The translations under genes were made by a program, and so were the position numbers. A stretch of 64,000 nt of DNA from NCBI RefSeq assembly GCF_000170795.1, contig NZ_ABCM01000005.1, positions 248,001-312,000 on the forward strand, in the 5' to 3' direction. Positions 8,262-16,699 of the stretch are shown here, one piece after another (positions within the stretch are counted from its first letter, which is position 1; the number at the start of each line of letters is the position of its first letter). The stretch is from Pedobacter sp. BAL39. Lineage in GTDB: Bacteria; Bacteroidota; Bacteroidia; Sphingobacteriales; Sphingobacteriaceae. The notes below the pieces were generated by a model. That model made no database searches. It had not been told where the DNA came from and was given only the letters and a program-made list of their open reading frames with translations.

Positions 8262-10736
8262 CTATCTTAACAACGAAACGACAATGGCAGCCATCGAAGC
8301 AATTGCTGTACCAATGCCGACCCAACCTTGAACGCTCAACTTTTCTTTTTCTGCACGCTTAGGAACGAGGATTTCAGCTCCCGGCTTAACCTTCGGATAA
8401 TTATTAAAGAATAGGAATTTCCTCGCTGCCTCAACAGATCCGTTAGCATATTTAATATGTGCTCCTTTTTTATAAGCATTGAAAGTAAAACCTCCCGCTC
8501 CATTTACATATTGTTTAAAACTCTTACCTGAACTGTAAACGATACTATTTGGGCTTAACACCTCCCCAGTAACTTTAACGGTTTGCAACTGTTTTGGAAC
8601 CCGCACAACATCTCCTTGCTCCAAAAATAAATCATATCGACTACCGGGTTTTCTAAGGATCTTATCCAGATTAATACCTACCAGATCAGAAGAGATGATT
8701 TTTTCAGTAACTGCTTCACCAAGTGTATCTTTCGCTCCAGTTTGCTGGGATCTTCTTAGGTTGATTAATTTCAATGCATCTTCTTCCTCATTATGGATGG
8801 CATTCTTATCGTTAGTCTTCGTTGCATCAGTAGGGCCTGGTCTTTTCAAGGATGCACCTTCCTGATAAGCAGCCGGTGTCAATCCTCCTGCACGGGCAAT
8901 CAGATCCGAAATACGCTCTTCTTTTTTAGTAATCGTATAAACACCAGGATATAATACCTCTCCTTCAACTTTCACTTGTTTTTGTACTTCATATCCAGTT
9001 GAATTACGAACAGTAACAATATCAAAAGGAGAAAGAATGAAAGACGTATCTCCCTGAAGTCTCAAATTCTGATCAACATTAATCGTAAATAATTGTGCAG
9101 TAACGGCAGACTTAGAGGCTGCATCGCTATTTTTGACTCTTCTGGAAATTTCAATACGATTTGGAGTTGCACCTTCTTTAAATCCACCTGCCATTTGTAT
9201 CAAAGCTTCCAAATTCAAATTATCTGCATAATCAAACGTGCCGGGGGCCCTAACTTCACCTTGAATAGATACCTTATATTCGTCTCTTAAGTCAAATAAC
9301 GAAGAAATCGTCACCTTATCTTCCCGTTGTAAAACAATATCAGATTCAGCTCCAGACATGACCTTGGCCACATCAAATGATAGCAATGAAGAGGTATTGT
9401 CAATATTTAACCTACTGATGTATCCCCTGTTCATGAAAGCATCTTCAGTCAATCCGTCTGCTTTATTAATCAATTGAACCAAGCTCAACCCTTTATCCAG
9501 CTGATACAATCCCGGACGAAATACAGCACCAATAATCTCTACGCGATTCTCAAAACGATCCAGGATCGCCTCAACTACATACTTATCTCCGTTTTTGGGA
9601 CTATAAGTATTAAAATCAGCAGCATTAACATCAGTAATCTTACGCTGACGATCTGTATTCTGAAAAGATTTAATTTTAGCAGTGTATGCCTGTGTGGTAA
9701 AACCACCGGCAAAATTGATGACATTTTGAAGTGATTCACCATCTACAATTTCAAAAAGAGCAGCCTGTTTCACTTCTCCCGTAATCTCAACCCGCTTGCT
9801 AAATACAGGAATGTTAATCACATCCTGATCCTGCAAACGAATATTGTCTTGTTGAACCCCTTTTAAAAGAAAGTTATAAACGTCAATTGTAGAAACAACC
9901 TTATTATTACGTATCACCTGGATATTTCTGAATGAACCATTTGCAGAAGGACCTCCTGATGCATACAAAGCATTATACACTGTCGCTAAAGAAGGCAAAG
10001 TGTAAGTCCCCGTTTTCACAGCCTGACCGGTGATGGTTACCTTAATACTTCTGATATTGCCGAGATTAATTGCAAGACTAGTACGGCCTGAACGCAATGA
10101 AGGATAAGTTTTAGACATTGCTGTCCTTATTTTTGAAGTCGCCTGATCTATTGTCAAACCACCCACGGCGATCCGTCCAACATATTGTAGATTGATGTAT
10201 CCTTCAGTACTCACCTGCAAATTATAACTGGCCTCATTATCACCTGTAAGGTCGATCAATAGCTTATCATCAGGTCCAATTATGTATCCCTTTGGAGTTG
10301 CAATCCTAAGATTGGGCTCAAAAGTGATACTGCCATTCCTGAACAGCTCGGAACCAAATATCTTTGGACCAACTTCTTCATCTTTTTCCTTCTTTTCGTT
10401 ATCGATAGCACCACCTTGGGTAGTTTCGACAAACTCCCTACCATTACTTTCCGCTTTAACATCTGTTGAGATCGCGGCTCCCTGTTCACGAATCTTTGAC
10501 ACACGCATGCGCAGTTTCTGAACCTCATCAGACCTCATTCCCTGAGCGGAGGCCATCTGCTCTAACTGTGCATCAGTATATCCAACGGATTCTGCTCTTG
10601 TCATCATCTGCCGGATCTGCGCATCAGATAACTCATCTACTTTGACATTACTGTAGTTAGTTTGTGAATAAACGCCAGTAGCCGTAAAAATGGCAATCAA
10701 AAAAACAATAGCGGTTATTATACGTTTCAAATTCAT
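8262..10736 (-). CDS. Wza-like outer-membrane polysaccharide exporter with SLBB repeats
   Basis: Periplasmic/outer-membrane channel component for capsule or exopolysaccharide export. The 824-residue protein starts with a signal peptide (IITAIVFLIAIFTATGVYS), has an N-terminal helical stretch with SDAQIRQMM, then the Poly_export domain around GYIIGPDDKLLIDLTGD, followed by at least five SLBB-type beta-grasp repeats recognisable by VEITGEVKQAALFE, VEIIGAVFRPGLYQL, VSIQGEVRAPGTF, VKVEGEVLYPGVYTI and VKVTGEVLSPNSIVY. It ends in one hydrophobic helix (VGIGTAIASMAAIVVSLL) rather than the Wza barrel-forming helix. It is longer than E. coli Wza (about 380 residues) but normal for Bacteroidota. It is the second gene after the operon promoter. 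Confidence 0.92.
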   Translation of the reverse strand: MNLKRIITAIVFLIAIFTATGVYSQTNYSNVKVDELSDAQIRQMMTRAESVGYTDAQLEQMASAQGMRSDEVQKLRMRVSKIREQGAAISTDVKAESNGREFVETTQGGAIDNEKKEKDEEVGPKIFGSELFRNGSITFEPNLRIATPKGYIIGPDDKLLIDLTGDNEASYNLQVSTEGYINLQYVGRIAVGGLTIDQATSKIRTAMSKTYPSLRSGRTSLAINLGNIRSIKVTITGQAVKTGTYTLPSLATVYNALYASGGPSANGSFRNIQVIRNNKVVSTIDVYNFLLKGVQQDNIRLQDQDVINIPVFSKRVEITGEVKQAALFEIVDGESLQNVINFAGGFTTQAYTAKIKSFQNTDRQRKITDVNAADFNTYSPKNGDKYVVEAILDRFENRVEIIGAVFRPGLYQLDKGLSLVQLINKADGLTEDAFMNRGYISRLNIDNTSSLLSFDVAKVMSGAESDIVLQREDKVTISSLFDLRDEYKVSIQGEVRAPGTFDYADNLNLEALIQMAGGFKEGATPNRIEISRRVKNSDAASKSAVTAQLFTINVDQNLRLQGDTSFILSPFDIVTVRNSTGYEVQKQVKVEGEVLYPGVYTITKKEERISDLIARAGGLTPAAYQEGASLKRPGPTDATKTNDKNAIHNEEEDALKLINLRRSQQTGAKDTLGEAVTEKIISSDLVGINLDKILRKPGSRYDLFLEQGDVVRVPKQLQTVKVTGEVLSPNSIVYSSGKSFKQYVNGAGGFTFNAYKKGAHIKYANGSVEAARKFLFFNNYPKVKPGAEILVPKRAEKEKLSVQGWVGIGTAIASMAAIVVSLLR

Positions 10737-10786
10737 ATAGCTTTATTTATTTCGCAAGCTCCAAGAAGCCTGTAAAATTTTTTTTC

Positions 10787-11923
10787 TTATTCAAAATAAT
10801 TCAGGGTCTTGAAACCACCCTGTTTCAGGTACTCATCTTTTTTCATCAGATGAAGATCTGATTTGACCATATCTTCTACCAATGCCTGCAGGTCATATTT
10901 AGGCTCCCATCCCAATTGTGTTTTTGCTTTTGTCGGATCACCCAACAGCAAATCCACTTCAGTAGGTCTGAAATACTTTTCATCCACCTGAACCACGACG
11001 GTACCCGGTTTAAGATTTTGATCGTTTAATCCCAATGTTTGTACTAATTCCTGGTCGACATCAATGATGACACCACGTTCGTATTGATCTTTCCCGCTAA
11101 ACTCAATTTCTATGCCTAATTCTGCAAAGCTCATTTTTACGAAGTCGCGTACCGTAGTAGTTACCCCTGTAGCAATCACATAATCCTCGGCTTTTTCCTG
11201 CTGAAGAATCAGCCACATGGCTTCAATATAGTCTTTAGCGTGGCCCCAGTCTCTCTGAGCAGACAGATTCCCTAAATACAGACAACTTTGAAGACCCAAT
11301 GCAATCTTACATGCTGCACGCGTAATTTTCCGGGTCACAAAAGTTTCTCCCCTTACCGGGCTTTCGTGATTGAAAAGAATACCATTGCAAGCATACATAT
11401 CATAGGCCTCTCTATAGTTCACAGTGATCCAATAACCATACATTTTTGCAACAGCATAGGGAGACCTTGGATAGAAAGGAGTAGTCTCACTCTGAGGAAC
11501 AGCCTGCACCAAACCATACAACTCAGAAGTTGAAGCCTGATAAACCCGCGTTTTCTGAGTAAGCCCCAGAATCCTCACCGCTTCCAGCAAACGTAGCGGA
11601 CCAATCCCATCGGCATTTGCTGTATATTCGGGTGTTTCAAAGCTAACCTTCACATGGCTCATCGCCGCAAGGTTATAAATTTCATCTGGCTGTGTTTCCT
11701 GGATGATGCGGATCAGGTTGGTCGAATCTGTAAGATCACCGTAATGAAGTTTAAAATTCAGGTTCTGCTCATGTTGATCCTGATAGAGGTGATCAATGCG
11801 CTCGGTATTGAAAGAGCTTGCTCTTCTTTTCAAACCGTGTACGAAATATCCTTTTTTTAACAGGAATTCGGCAAGGTATGCTCCGTCCTGACCTGTAACG
11901 CCTGTGATTAACGCAACTTTCAT
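10787..11923 (-). CDS. gmd: GDP-mannose 4,6-dehydratase
   Basis: Makes GDP-4-keto-6-deoxy-D-mannose, the precursor of GDP-fucose, GDP-rhamnose or GDP-perosamine. The N terminus [19 protein letters not shown] with [19 protein letters not shown] is diagnostic for Gmd. It is followed by [12 protein letters not shown], the active-site QASTSELYG and the [12 protein letters not shown]yr-Lys pair, and [17 protein letters not shown]. Length 378 is standard. It is the first gene of the leftward capsule operon, with a TAnnTTTG promoter and a structured leader upstream. No fcl or rmd partner follows directly, so the final GDP-sugar depends on a gene elsewhere, or on the RmlD-like reductase at about 5.2-6.1 kb. 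Confidence 0.95.
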   Translation of the reverse strand: MKVALITGVTGQDGAYLAEFLLKKGYFVHGLKRRASSFNTERIDHLYQDQHEQNLNFKLHYGDLTDSTNLIRIIQETQPDEIYNLAAMSHVKVSFETPEYTANADGIGPLRLLEAVRILGLTQKTRVYQASTSELYGLVQAVPQSETTPFYPRSPYAVAKMYGYWITVNYREAYDMYACNGILFNHESPVRGETFVTRKITRAACKIALGLQSCLYLGNLSAQRDWGHAKDYIEAMWLILQQEKAEDYVIATGVTTTVRDFVKMSFAELGIEIEFSGKDQYERGVIIDVDQELVQTLGLNDQNLKPGTVVVQVDEKYFRPTEVDLLLGDPTKAKTQLGWEPKYDLQALVEDMVKSDLHLMKKDEYLKQGGFKTLNYFE

Positions 11924-12028
11924 TGGTATGTATTTTTTCTAAAAGCCTGAAGTTGAAATCACTGACGCGTTCATAATATCAAAAGTCAGCAGCCAGCGAC
12001 TTCAAGAGCTTAAATATGGGTTAAACTT
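11924..12028 (-). promoter_or_regulatory. 5' leader of the capsule operon with imperfect hairpin
   Basis: Between the predicted promoter and the gmd start the leader contains a long imperfect hairpin: TGAAGT (11948-11953) pairs with ACTTCA (11999-12004), and CTGAC (11962-11966) with GTCAG (11985-11989). On the transcript the distal arm is followed by GGCTTTTAG, a short U-run. This could act as an attenuator or stabilise the transcript; that role is inferred. I see no GGCGGTAG (JUMPstart/ops) element. Confidence 0.4.
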
Positions 12029-12034
12029 AATCGC

Positions 12035-12060
12035 CAAATATAGACCAATTTCTTTGAAAT
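12035..12060 (-). promoter_or_regulatory. Predicted promoter of the capsule operon
   Basis: CAAATATA on the plus strand reads TATATTTG on the minus strand, an exact match to the Bacteroidota -7 consensus TAnnTTTG. It lies about 112 bp before the gmd start. A T-rich stretch about 19-20 bases upstream would serve as a weak -33 box. It is the only good match in the gap between gmd and the next gene. Confidence 0.55.
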
Positions 12061-12080
12061 GTGTGAAAATGCTGATAATC

Positions 12081-12632
12081 CTAGTGCTTCGCCCACAACT
12101 CCAGCAAACGATTACGCTCAAACTTCTTATAAACTACGAGCAGATCTTCCAAAACCTGATTCCGAACAGCAGATGACGATCCATCGCCTTTCTGATCAAC
12201 TCCATTATCCAAAACATCAGGAAGCACCCTAAAAACCCGCCGTGCAATTCGTTTTTCCATCAATTCAAACTTAATGTCCCGGTTCTTCGGATAAACTTCA
12301 GTCGACAACAAACATAAAACCCGGAGCTTCCACACCCTCCATTGGGGAACCCTCCCATGCCGATCTCTGGGAAAGTGACCATTGACAGTATGCAATCTGA
12401 CTGGGACTCTCGCCAGGTACGCGGCAATCATCACCTGCAACTCATGCCGATGGGTGTGCGAATGAAAGATGAAGGGTCGCTTTTTTCGCAGTAACCAGTA
12501 AAGCGGCCAAAAGCCAGCCGAACTTAACTCAACCTCATAGAAGCGCTGCAAAAAAGAAATCAGATTCCGAAATGCATCACTCTCCGAACAGGTGTCATCG
12601 AAAACCCTAAACAGTCTTTTTTTTGTTAGCAT
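12081..12632 (-). CDS. Shrunken GT4-family glycosyltransferase remnant
   Basis: An open frame of 183 codons that looks like the N-terminal half of a CapM/GT4 glycosyltransferase. FIFHSHTHRHELQVMIAAYLARVPVRLHTVNG matches the acceptor-side HxHTxKAG..GRxAAxxAGVPxxIHTxxG signature, and STEVYPKNRDIKFELMEKRIARRVFRVLPDVLDNGVD is a worn version of the ATKVYPNSxGLxxF...KxKVIGNGSSNGID region. The nucleotide-sugar-binding C-terminal domain with its E-x7-E motif is absent. Full-length relatives are about 370-400 residues, so roughly half is missing. It is also arginine-rich compared with its neighbours. Most likely a decayed gene that still has an open frame; a new function for the truncated product cannot be excluded. 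Leftward, like gmd, but separated from it by 157 bp containing the gmd promoter. Confidence 0.5.
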   Translation of the reverse strand: MLTKKRLFRVFDDTCSESDAFRNLISFLQRFYEVELSSAGFWPLYWLLRKKRPFIFHSHTHRHELQVMIAAYLARVPVRLHTVNGHFPRDRHGRVPQWRVWKLRVLCLLSTEVYPKNRDIKFELMEKRIARRVFRVLPDVLDNGVDQKGDGSSSAVRNQVLEDLLVVYKKFERNRLLELWAKH

Positions 12633-12651
12633 GGTTGTAAAGGACAGACAT

Positions 12652-12682
12652 CAAAGATATGCTATCATCCAAGATATTAAAC
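12652..12682 (-). promoter_or_regulatory. Predicted promoter before the GT4 remnant
   Basis: CAAAGATA on the plus strand reads TATCTTTG on the minus strand, an exact TAnnTTTG -7 box 20 bp before the ATG of the GT4 remnant. A TTT triplet lies 19 bases upstream in the -33 position. Confidence 0.4.
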
Positions 12683-12986
12683 GCACACCAAAGAGAATTA
12701 TATTTACTCAAAACAATTTACCTCAGTAAAGTTTAAAATCAAAACAACCAATTATTTATAAATATATTACAAACAAAGAAATACATATTAAAATTTTAGA
12801 GTTGCTACAATAGGCTTATCGATGCTTTCAATATAAAACGCCGAAGAAAAAGCTCAATTGCGAGGATCAAATGCACAGATTGACAAAAAACGCCACAATC
12901 ACATCCCCATTTCCAACGAAAAGCCGACGAAGTTAATATTCGAAAAAATTCATCTAAAATTTAAGGAATAATAATTTAGCCTTCCA

Positions 12987-13014
12987 CAAACATATAGGAC
13001 AAGGCAAAACACAA
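12987..13014 (-). promoter_or_regulatory. Second predicted leftward promoter in the AT-rich stretch
   Basis: CAAACATA at 12987-12994 reads TATGTTTG (TAnnTTTG) on the minus strand, with TTG (plus-strand CAA at 13012-13014) 17 bases upstream, close to the -33/-7 spacing of Bacteroidota promoters. A transcript from here would have a leader of about 350 nt before the GT4 remnant. Confidence 0.35.
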
Positions 13015-13082
13015 CTCATCTTTAAACAAGAACAGTAACAATTAAGATTCAAAAGGCTTACCTAATCCAGTTTTATTATAAA

Positions 13083-13098
13083 TAAACGAAGTCGTTTA
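13083..13098. promoter_or_regulatory. Near-palindrome TAAACGA-AG-TCGTTTA
   Basis: A perfect 7-bp inverted repeat with a 2-base centre in the AT-rich stretch before the XRE gene. It has the form of a dimeric regulator site. No function is shown. Confidence 0.35.
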
Positions 13099-13331
13099 CA
13101 GAAAAATTAATATAAAAAAACAGAGTTTTGAAAAATAAACTAACAATCCTACATAAAACATTATAAATCCCTGACTAAACGTAAAATATACATCTAAAAT
13201 TATCTGAATCGTTCAGTTATTCCGAGATACATCCAAGATCGTAAGAAAAAAATTTACAATAAACTAGTAATTAAAAAATAAAGAATAGGGATATCTAACG
13301 CAAAGTTTAAGCTACCATCAATTGTCTTTAC

Positions 13332-13355
13332 AACGTATTTACGTTAATTTAACGT
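13332..13355. promoter_or_regulatory. Overlapping dyads, possible XRE operator
   Basis: Two perfect palindromes share one half-site: AACGTA-TT-TACGTT (13332-13345) and ACGTTAA-T-TTAACGT (13341-13355). They lie about 67-90 bp before the start of the XRE-type regulator, a position suited to autoregulation or to control of the divergent leftward promoters. The binding protein is inferred. Confidence 0.4.
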
Positions 13356-13421
13356 GCTAAACCTACCTTAAAATGTCAATATATAGAAAATTAGTTTCAA
13401 TAGAAGATAAATCACCCAGCA

Positions 13422-13793
13422 ATGAAAACAACAAGAATGAATCACAAAAAGTTCAATCAACAGAACGAAATGGTCAGGTTAAAACTGCGGCATCTCCGTG
13501 AATCGCATAAGTTAGACGTCCGATCCATTGCGGCATATCTGGACATTACCCCCAACACCTATAATGAAATGGAAAAAGGCGCAAAGCAGATCTACCTCTA
13601 TCGGCTGTTCAGGTTGGCTGAATACTACAAAATCCACATCACCTACTTTTTTCAGAATGAGTCTATACTATCACTTACCAGGGAAAAAAAGATGCTGGAA
13701 GAACAGATAGCAAAGAAAGATGAAGAAATCTACAGCCTCCAAAAAAAAGTAATTGATGTGGTAAGCTCAAGAAAAATAAAGTCCAACCCATAA
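13422..13793 (+). CDS. XRE-type helix-turn-helix protein with C-terminal coiled coil
   Basis: A 123-residue DNA-binding protein. Residues about 18-73 form a Cro/C1-type helix-turn-helix: RLKLRHLRESHKLDVRSIAAYLDITPNTYNEMEKGAK, then YLYRLFRLAEYYKIHITYFF, the fifth helix and the usual FF ending. Residues 80-115 (LTREKKMLEEQIAKKDEEIYSLQKKVIDVV) have heptad-like charge and leucine spacing, so a short coiled coil for dimerisation is likely. It lies next to the start of the capsule operon, separated by the AT-rich stretch with dyads, so control of capsule expression or of itself is plausible but not shown. I see no clear TAnnTTTG box in front. A second in-frame ATG at residue 6 is also possible. Confidence 0.8.
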   Translation: MKTTRMNHKKFNQQNEMVRLKLRHLRESHKLDVRSIAAYLDITPNTYNEMEKGAKQIYLYRLFRLAEYYKIHITYFFQNESILSLTREKKMLEEQIAKKDEEIYSLQKKVIDVVSSRKIKSNP

Positions 13794-14004
13794 CGTCACC
13801 CAGGCCGCATATGCTTAACGATAAAAACATGCTCCCAGACACCTCTTGATTATCAACACATTAAATTGGCACCCAACAAAAACAGATATTTTTTGTTTCA
13901 AGGACAATATATATTCAGGAAAAGATTTGTAAACTGCATTCATCTAAATCGCATACATCAACGTAAATGCAAAGGGATATGCATAAAACGATTAGATCCA
14001 TTAT

Positions 14005-16296
14005 ATGTCGGCCTTGACCAATAACGATTTTTCTGTGCTGGAGGAACTACCTTCGGTTATTTTACAGCTATCAAATAATGGCAGGGAAATCTACTGCACT
14101 TATGCAAACCGTCAGCTGGAACAGGAATTAGAGATCAAACCCGAACAGCTAATAAGCTCATTCAGCAGCTTTTTAAGCTTACTGAACCCCGCCCACCAGT
14201 CTTCACTTACCAGCAGCCTTCACCATGCCTTGGCCACCGGGACCAACTGGAACTGGGAGGGCTGCTTCCATCTGTCTGGCAACAAAAATAAATGGTTAAT
14301 TGCAGCGGGCAAGCCCTTTAAAGATCAATCCGGCCAGATATTCATCAACAGTGTTTTCACAGACATCACCACTTGTAAACACAATGAAGAGATCTATAAA
14401 GAGACAAGTAAACTCACTAAAACCGGAGTCTGGGAACTGGACCTTCAAACCAATAAACGCAGTTGGTCTGAAGAAATGTACAAAATATATGGCATGGATA
14501 CTTCCTGGGATCCCAACGAAAGGTCCCTGAATGAATATTATCGTCCCGATTCTTATCTGGCCATATCAGCAGCTGTGGAAAATGCAACAACCCATGGGAC
14601 TCCATGGGACCTTGAACTGCAGGCCATAAATGCTGCCGGCCACTCCGTATGGATCCGGGCCATTGGCAAGGCCATGTTTAAAAATAACATACCCTACAAG
14701 TTATATGGCGTTGTGCAGGACATCACAGACCTAAAGAACGATAAGAACACGATGAAACGCCACGAGGAAATGCTTGACGAAACGCAACGTCTTACGCACA
14801 GTGGAAGTTGGGAATCTGACCTGTTGACCGGAAGAAACTACTGGTCTACTGAAGCCTTTCGAATCTTTGGACTCGAACCGAAGGATGAAGGCATCAATAC
14901 GTTGACATTTGGACGGATGCTACATCACGAAGACCGGGCCTTATATCAGGAACAAATTCAAAAAGTCATCCGCAGTGGCAAAGCTTCAAATTTCGACCTT
15001 CGCATTCTTCTGCCGCAGCAGCAAATCAGGTACATCAATGCGATTGCCAAGCCAGTCAAGGATGAGAATGGGGCCGTGATCAGGCTTTATGGTGCAATCA
15101 TAGACATTACCAGAAGGAAAATTGCAGAACAGGAGCTGATCAATGCCAAAGTTGTTGCTGAGCAGGCTGCAAACGCCAAGTCAGAATTCCTTTCGACAAT
15201 GAGCCATGAAATCCGTACGCCAATGAATGCGGTGATTGGCTTCACGAACTTATTGCTTCAGAATAACCCTGCACAGGAACAGCTGGAATACCTGAATTTG
15301 CTGAAATTTTCCGGCGAAAACCTGCTTGTACTCATCAATGACATTCTCGACTTCAGCAAGATCCAGGAGGGAAAAATCAGCTTCGAAATGATCGGCTTTA
15401 ACCTGCCGGAACTGCTCGAAAAAATCAGAAAAACTTTCATGCAGGCTGCCCGCGACAAGGGCCTGGAACTCACCCTTACTGTTGATCAATCCATCATCAA
15501 CAGTATTGTTGGTGACCCGGTCAGGCTGGGACAGATCCTCATCAACCTCATCACGAATTCCATCAAGTTCACCTCCTCGGGTAGCGTGAGCATCGACGTC
15601 TGGAAGGAGCACGAAGACCTGGAACACATTACCATCTGCTTTGAAATCGCAGACACGGGAATTGGCATCGCAGAAGACAGAATTGCCGACATCTTTGACC
15701 GCTTCACGCAGGCAAGCTCCGACACCAACAGGAAATATGGAGGCACAGGCCTCGGTCTTTCCATCACCAAACAACTGATAGAGCTTCAGGGCGGTTCATT
15801 GAGCGTAACCAGCAAACTCAACGAAGGCAGTACCTTCCAGTTCAGGCTGACCTTTCAAAATGGAAAACAGCTGCTCCCTGATGTACCAAAAACTGATACA
15901 GCGACAGAAAAGGCAAACCTCAAGGGCATGCGTATTCTTCTTGCGGAAGACAATGAAGTCAACATCCTGCTGATGAAGCAATTCATGAGGTTATGGGAGG
16001 TGTCCTACGATGTCGTTAAAAATGGCAGGCTTGCCTTGGAACAGGTGATTAAACAAGATTATGACGTGGTACTCATGGACATTCAGATGCCGGAAATGGA
16101 CGGTTATGATGCGACCATAGCCATCAGAAGCCTCCCGGATGAAAAATATAAGAATTTGCCCATCATTGCACTTACTGCTTCTGCCATGCTTGATGCCAAA
16201 GACAGGGTATTTACTGTAGGAATGAATGACTTCCTTAGTAAGCCCTTTGCTCCTGAAGACCTCTTTCAGCGCTTACTGAAGCATGGCACCAGATAA
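14005..16296 (+). CDS. Hybrid sensor histidine kinase with PAS domains and receiver
   Basis: A 763-residue cytosolic-looking hybrid kinase; I see no signal peptide or membrane segment. Three PAS/PAC units cover about residues 10-380. The repeated HEEMLDETQRLTHSGSWESDLLTG and ETSKLTKTGVWELDLQT starts mark the second and third, and LYGAIIDITRRK ends the last. HisKA follows with MSHEIRTPMNAVIGFTNLL (phospho-acceptor His401), then HATPase_c with NLITNSIKFT, DTGIGI and GGTGLGLSITKQL. The C-terminal receiver (about 640-763) has ILLAEDNEVN and VVLMDIQMPEMDGYDA, with phospho-acceptor Asp692, and a KPF lysine loop. No output domain is attached, so phosphate probably passes on to another protein. The ligand is unknown. 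Confidence 0.93.
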   Translation: MSALTNNDFSVLEELPSVILQLSNNGREIYCTYANRQLEQELEIKPEQLISSFSSFLSLLNPAHQSSLTSSLHHALATGTNWNWEGCFHLSGNKNKWLIAAGKPFKDQSGQIFINSVFTDITTCKHNEEIYKETSKLTKTGVWELDLQTNKRSWSEEMYKIYGMDTSWDPNERSLNEYYRPDSYLAISAAVENATTHGTPWDLELQAINAAGHSVWIRAIGKAMFKNNIPYKLYGVVQDITDLKNDKNTMKRHEEMLDETQRLTHSGSWESDLLTGRNYWSTEAFRIFGLEPKDEGINTLTFGRMLHHEDRALYQEQIQKVIRSGKASNFDLRILLPQQQIRYINAIAKPVKDENGAVIRLYGAIIDITRRKIAEQELINAKVVAEQAANAKSEFLSTMSHEIRTPMNAVIGFTNLLLQNNPAQEQLEYLNLLKFSGENLLVLINDILDFSKIQEGKISFEMIGFNLPELLEKIRKTFMQAARDKGLELTLTVDQSIINSIVGDPVRLGQILINLITNSIKFTSSGSVSIDVWKEHEDLEHITICFEIADTGIGIAEDRIADIFDRFTQASSDTNRKYGGTGLGLSITKQLIELQGGSLSVTSKLNEGSTFQFRLTFQNGKQLLPDVPKTDTATEKANLKGMRILLAEDNEVNILLMKQFMRLWEVSYDVVKNGRLALEQVIKQDYDVVLMDIQMPEMDGYDATIAIRSLPDEKYKNLPIIALTASAMLDAKDRVFTVGMNDFLSKPFAPEDLFQRLLKHGTR

Positions 16297-16357
16297 CAGA
16301 CGAAAAAAACTTCCAACTTTAATGCATGCCGGTTGTTAGCTAATAAAATCATCCGTT

Positions 16358-16699
16358 ATGAAAGACAACAATGCACTAAGTGCCGTAGCACTGATCGCCG
16401 GAGTAGCAGTCGGCGCAGCCCTGGGTGTACTATTCGCCCCACGTAAAGGAAAAGAAATCCGAAATCAGGTAGCTGAAGGCGCGGAAGATGTCTTCTCCCG
16501 CATCAAATCTAAATTTACTGCAGCAAAGAAACACATTGAGGCCTCCGGAAACCAAGCCATTGAAGACCTGCGTGAGCATGTTAGACAAGTAGCTGAAGAC
16601 CTTCAGGGACCAGAAGGCAAACGCAAAGACACTACCACCATAAAGGTTCCATCGGCAGGTACCGCAGCCTGGAAAACACAAACTCCGGAAGAAGCTTAA
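16358..16699 (+). CDS. YtxH-domain protein
   Basis: A 113-residue protein of the YtxH/general-stress group. It has one N-terminal hydrophobic segment, SAVALIAGVAVGAALGVLFAPRKGKEIR, with the APRKGKEIR end typical of YtxH, followed by a helical, charged tail (KFTAAKKHIEASGNQAIEDLREHVRQVAEDL) and a Thr/Lys-rich end. Probably anchored in the inner membrane or associated with the envelope. Function in the family is poorly known; B. subtilis YtxH is stress-induced. Its stop overlaps by 4 bp the stop region of the convergent PAS kinase gene, so there is no room for a terminator between them. Confidence 0.8.
   Translation: MKDNNALSAVALIAGVAVGAALGVLFAPRKGKEIRNQVAEGAEDVFSRIKSKFTAAKKHIEASGNQAIEDLREHVRQVAEDLQGPEGKRKDTTTIKVPSAGTAAWKTQTPEEA

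Larger units (their letters stand above)
12633..13421. other. AT-rich intergenic stretch with dyads
   Basis: About 790 bp without a convincing gene between the leftward capsule region and the rightward XRE-type regulator. It is strongly AT-rich with many short A and T runs. It holds two minus-strand TAnnTTTG matches, a near-palindrome at 13083-13098 and overlapping dyads at 13332-13355, listed separately. I see no tRNA, repeat array or insertion-sequence end. It could contain a long leader or a small RNA; I cannot show either. Confidence 0.6.

Noticed and set aside
12951..13201. The 11-mer CATCTAAAATT occurs twice, 240 bp apart
   Set aside because: Short and AT-rich in an AT-rich stretch; chance is a sufficient explanation and no other flanking similarity is seen.
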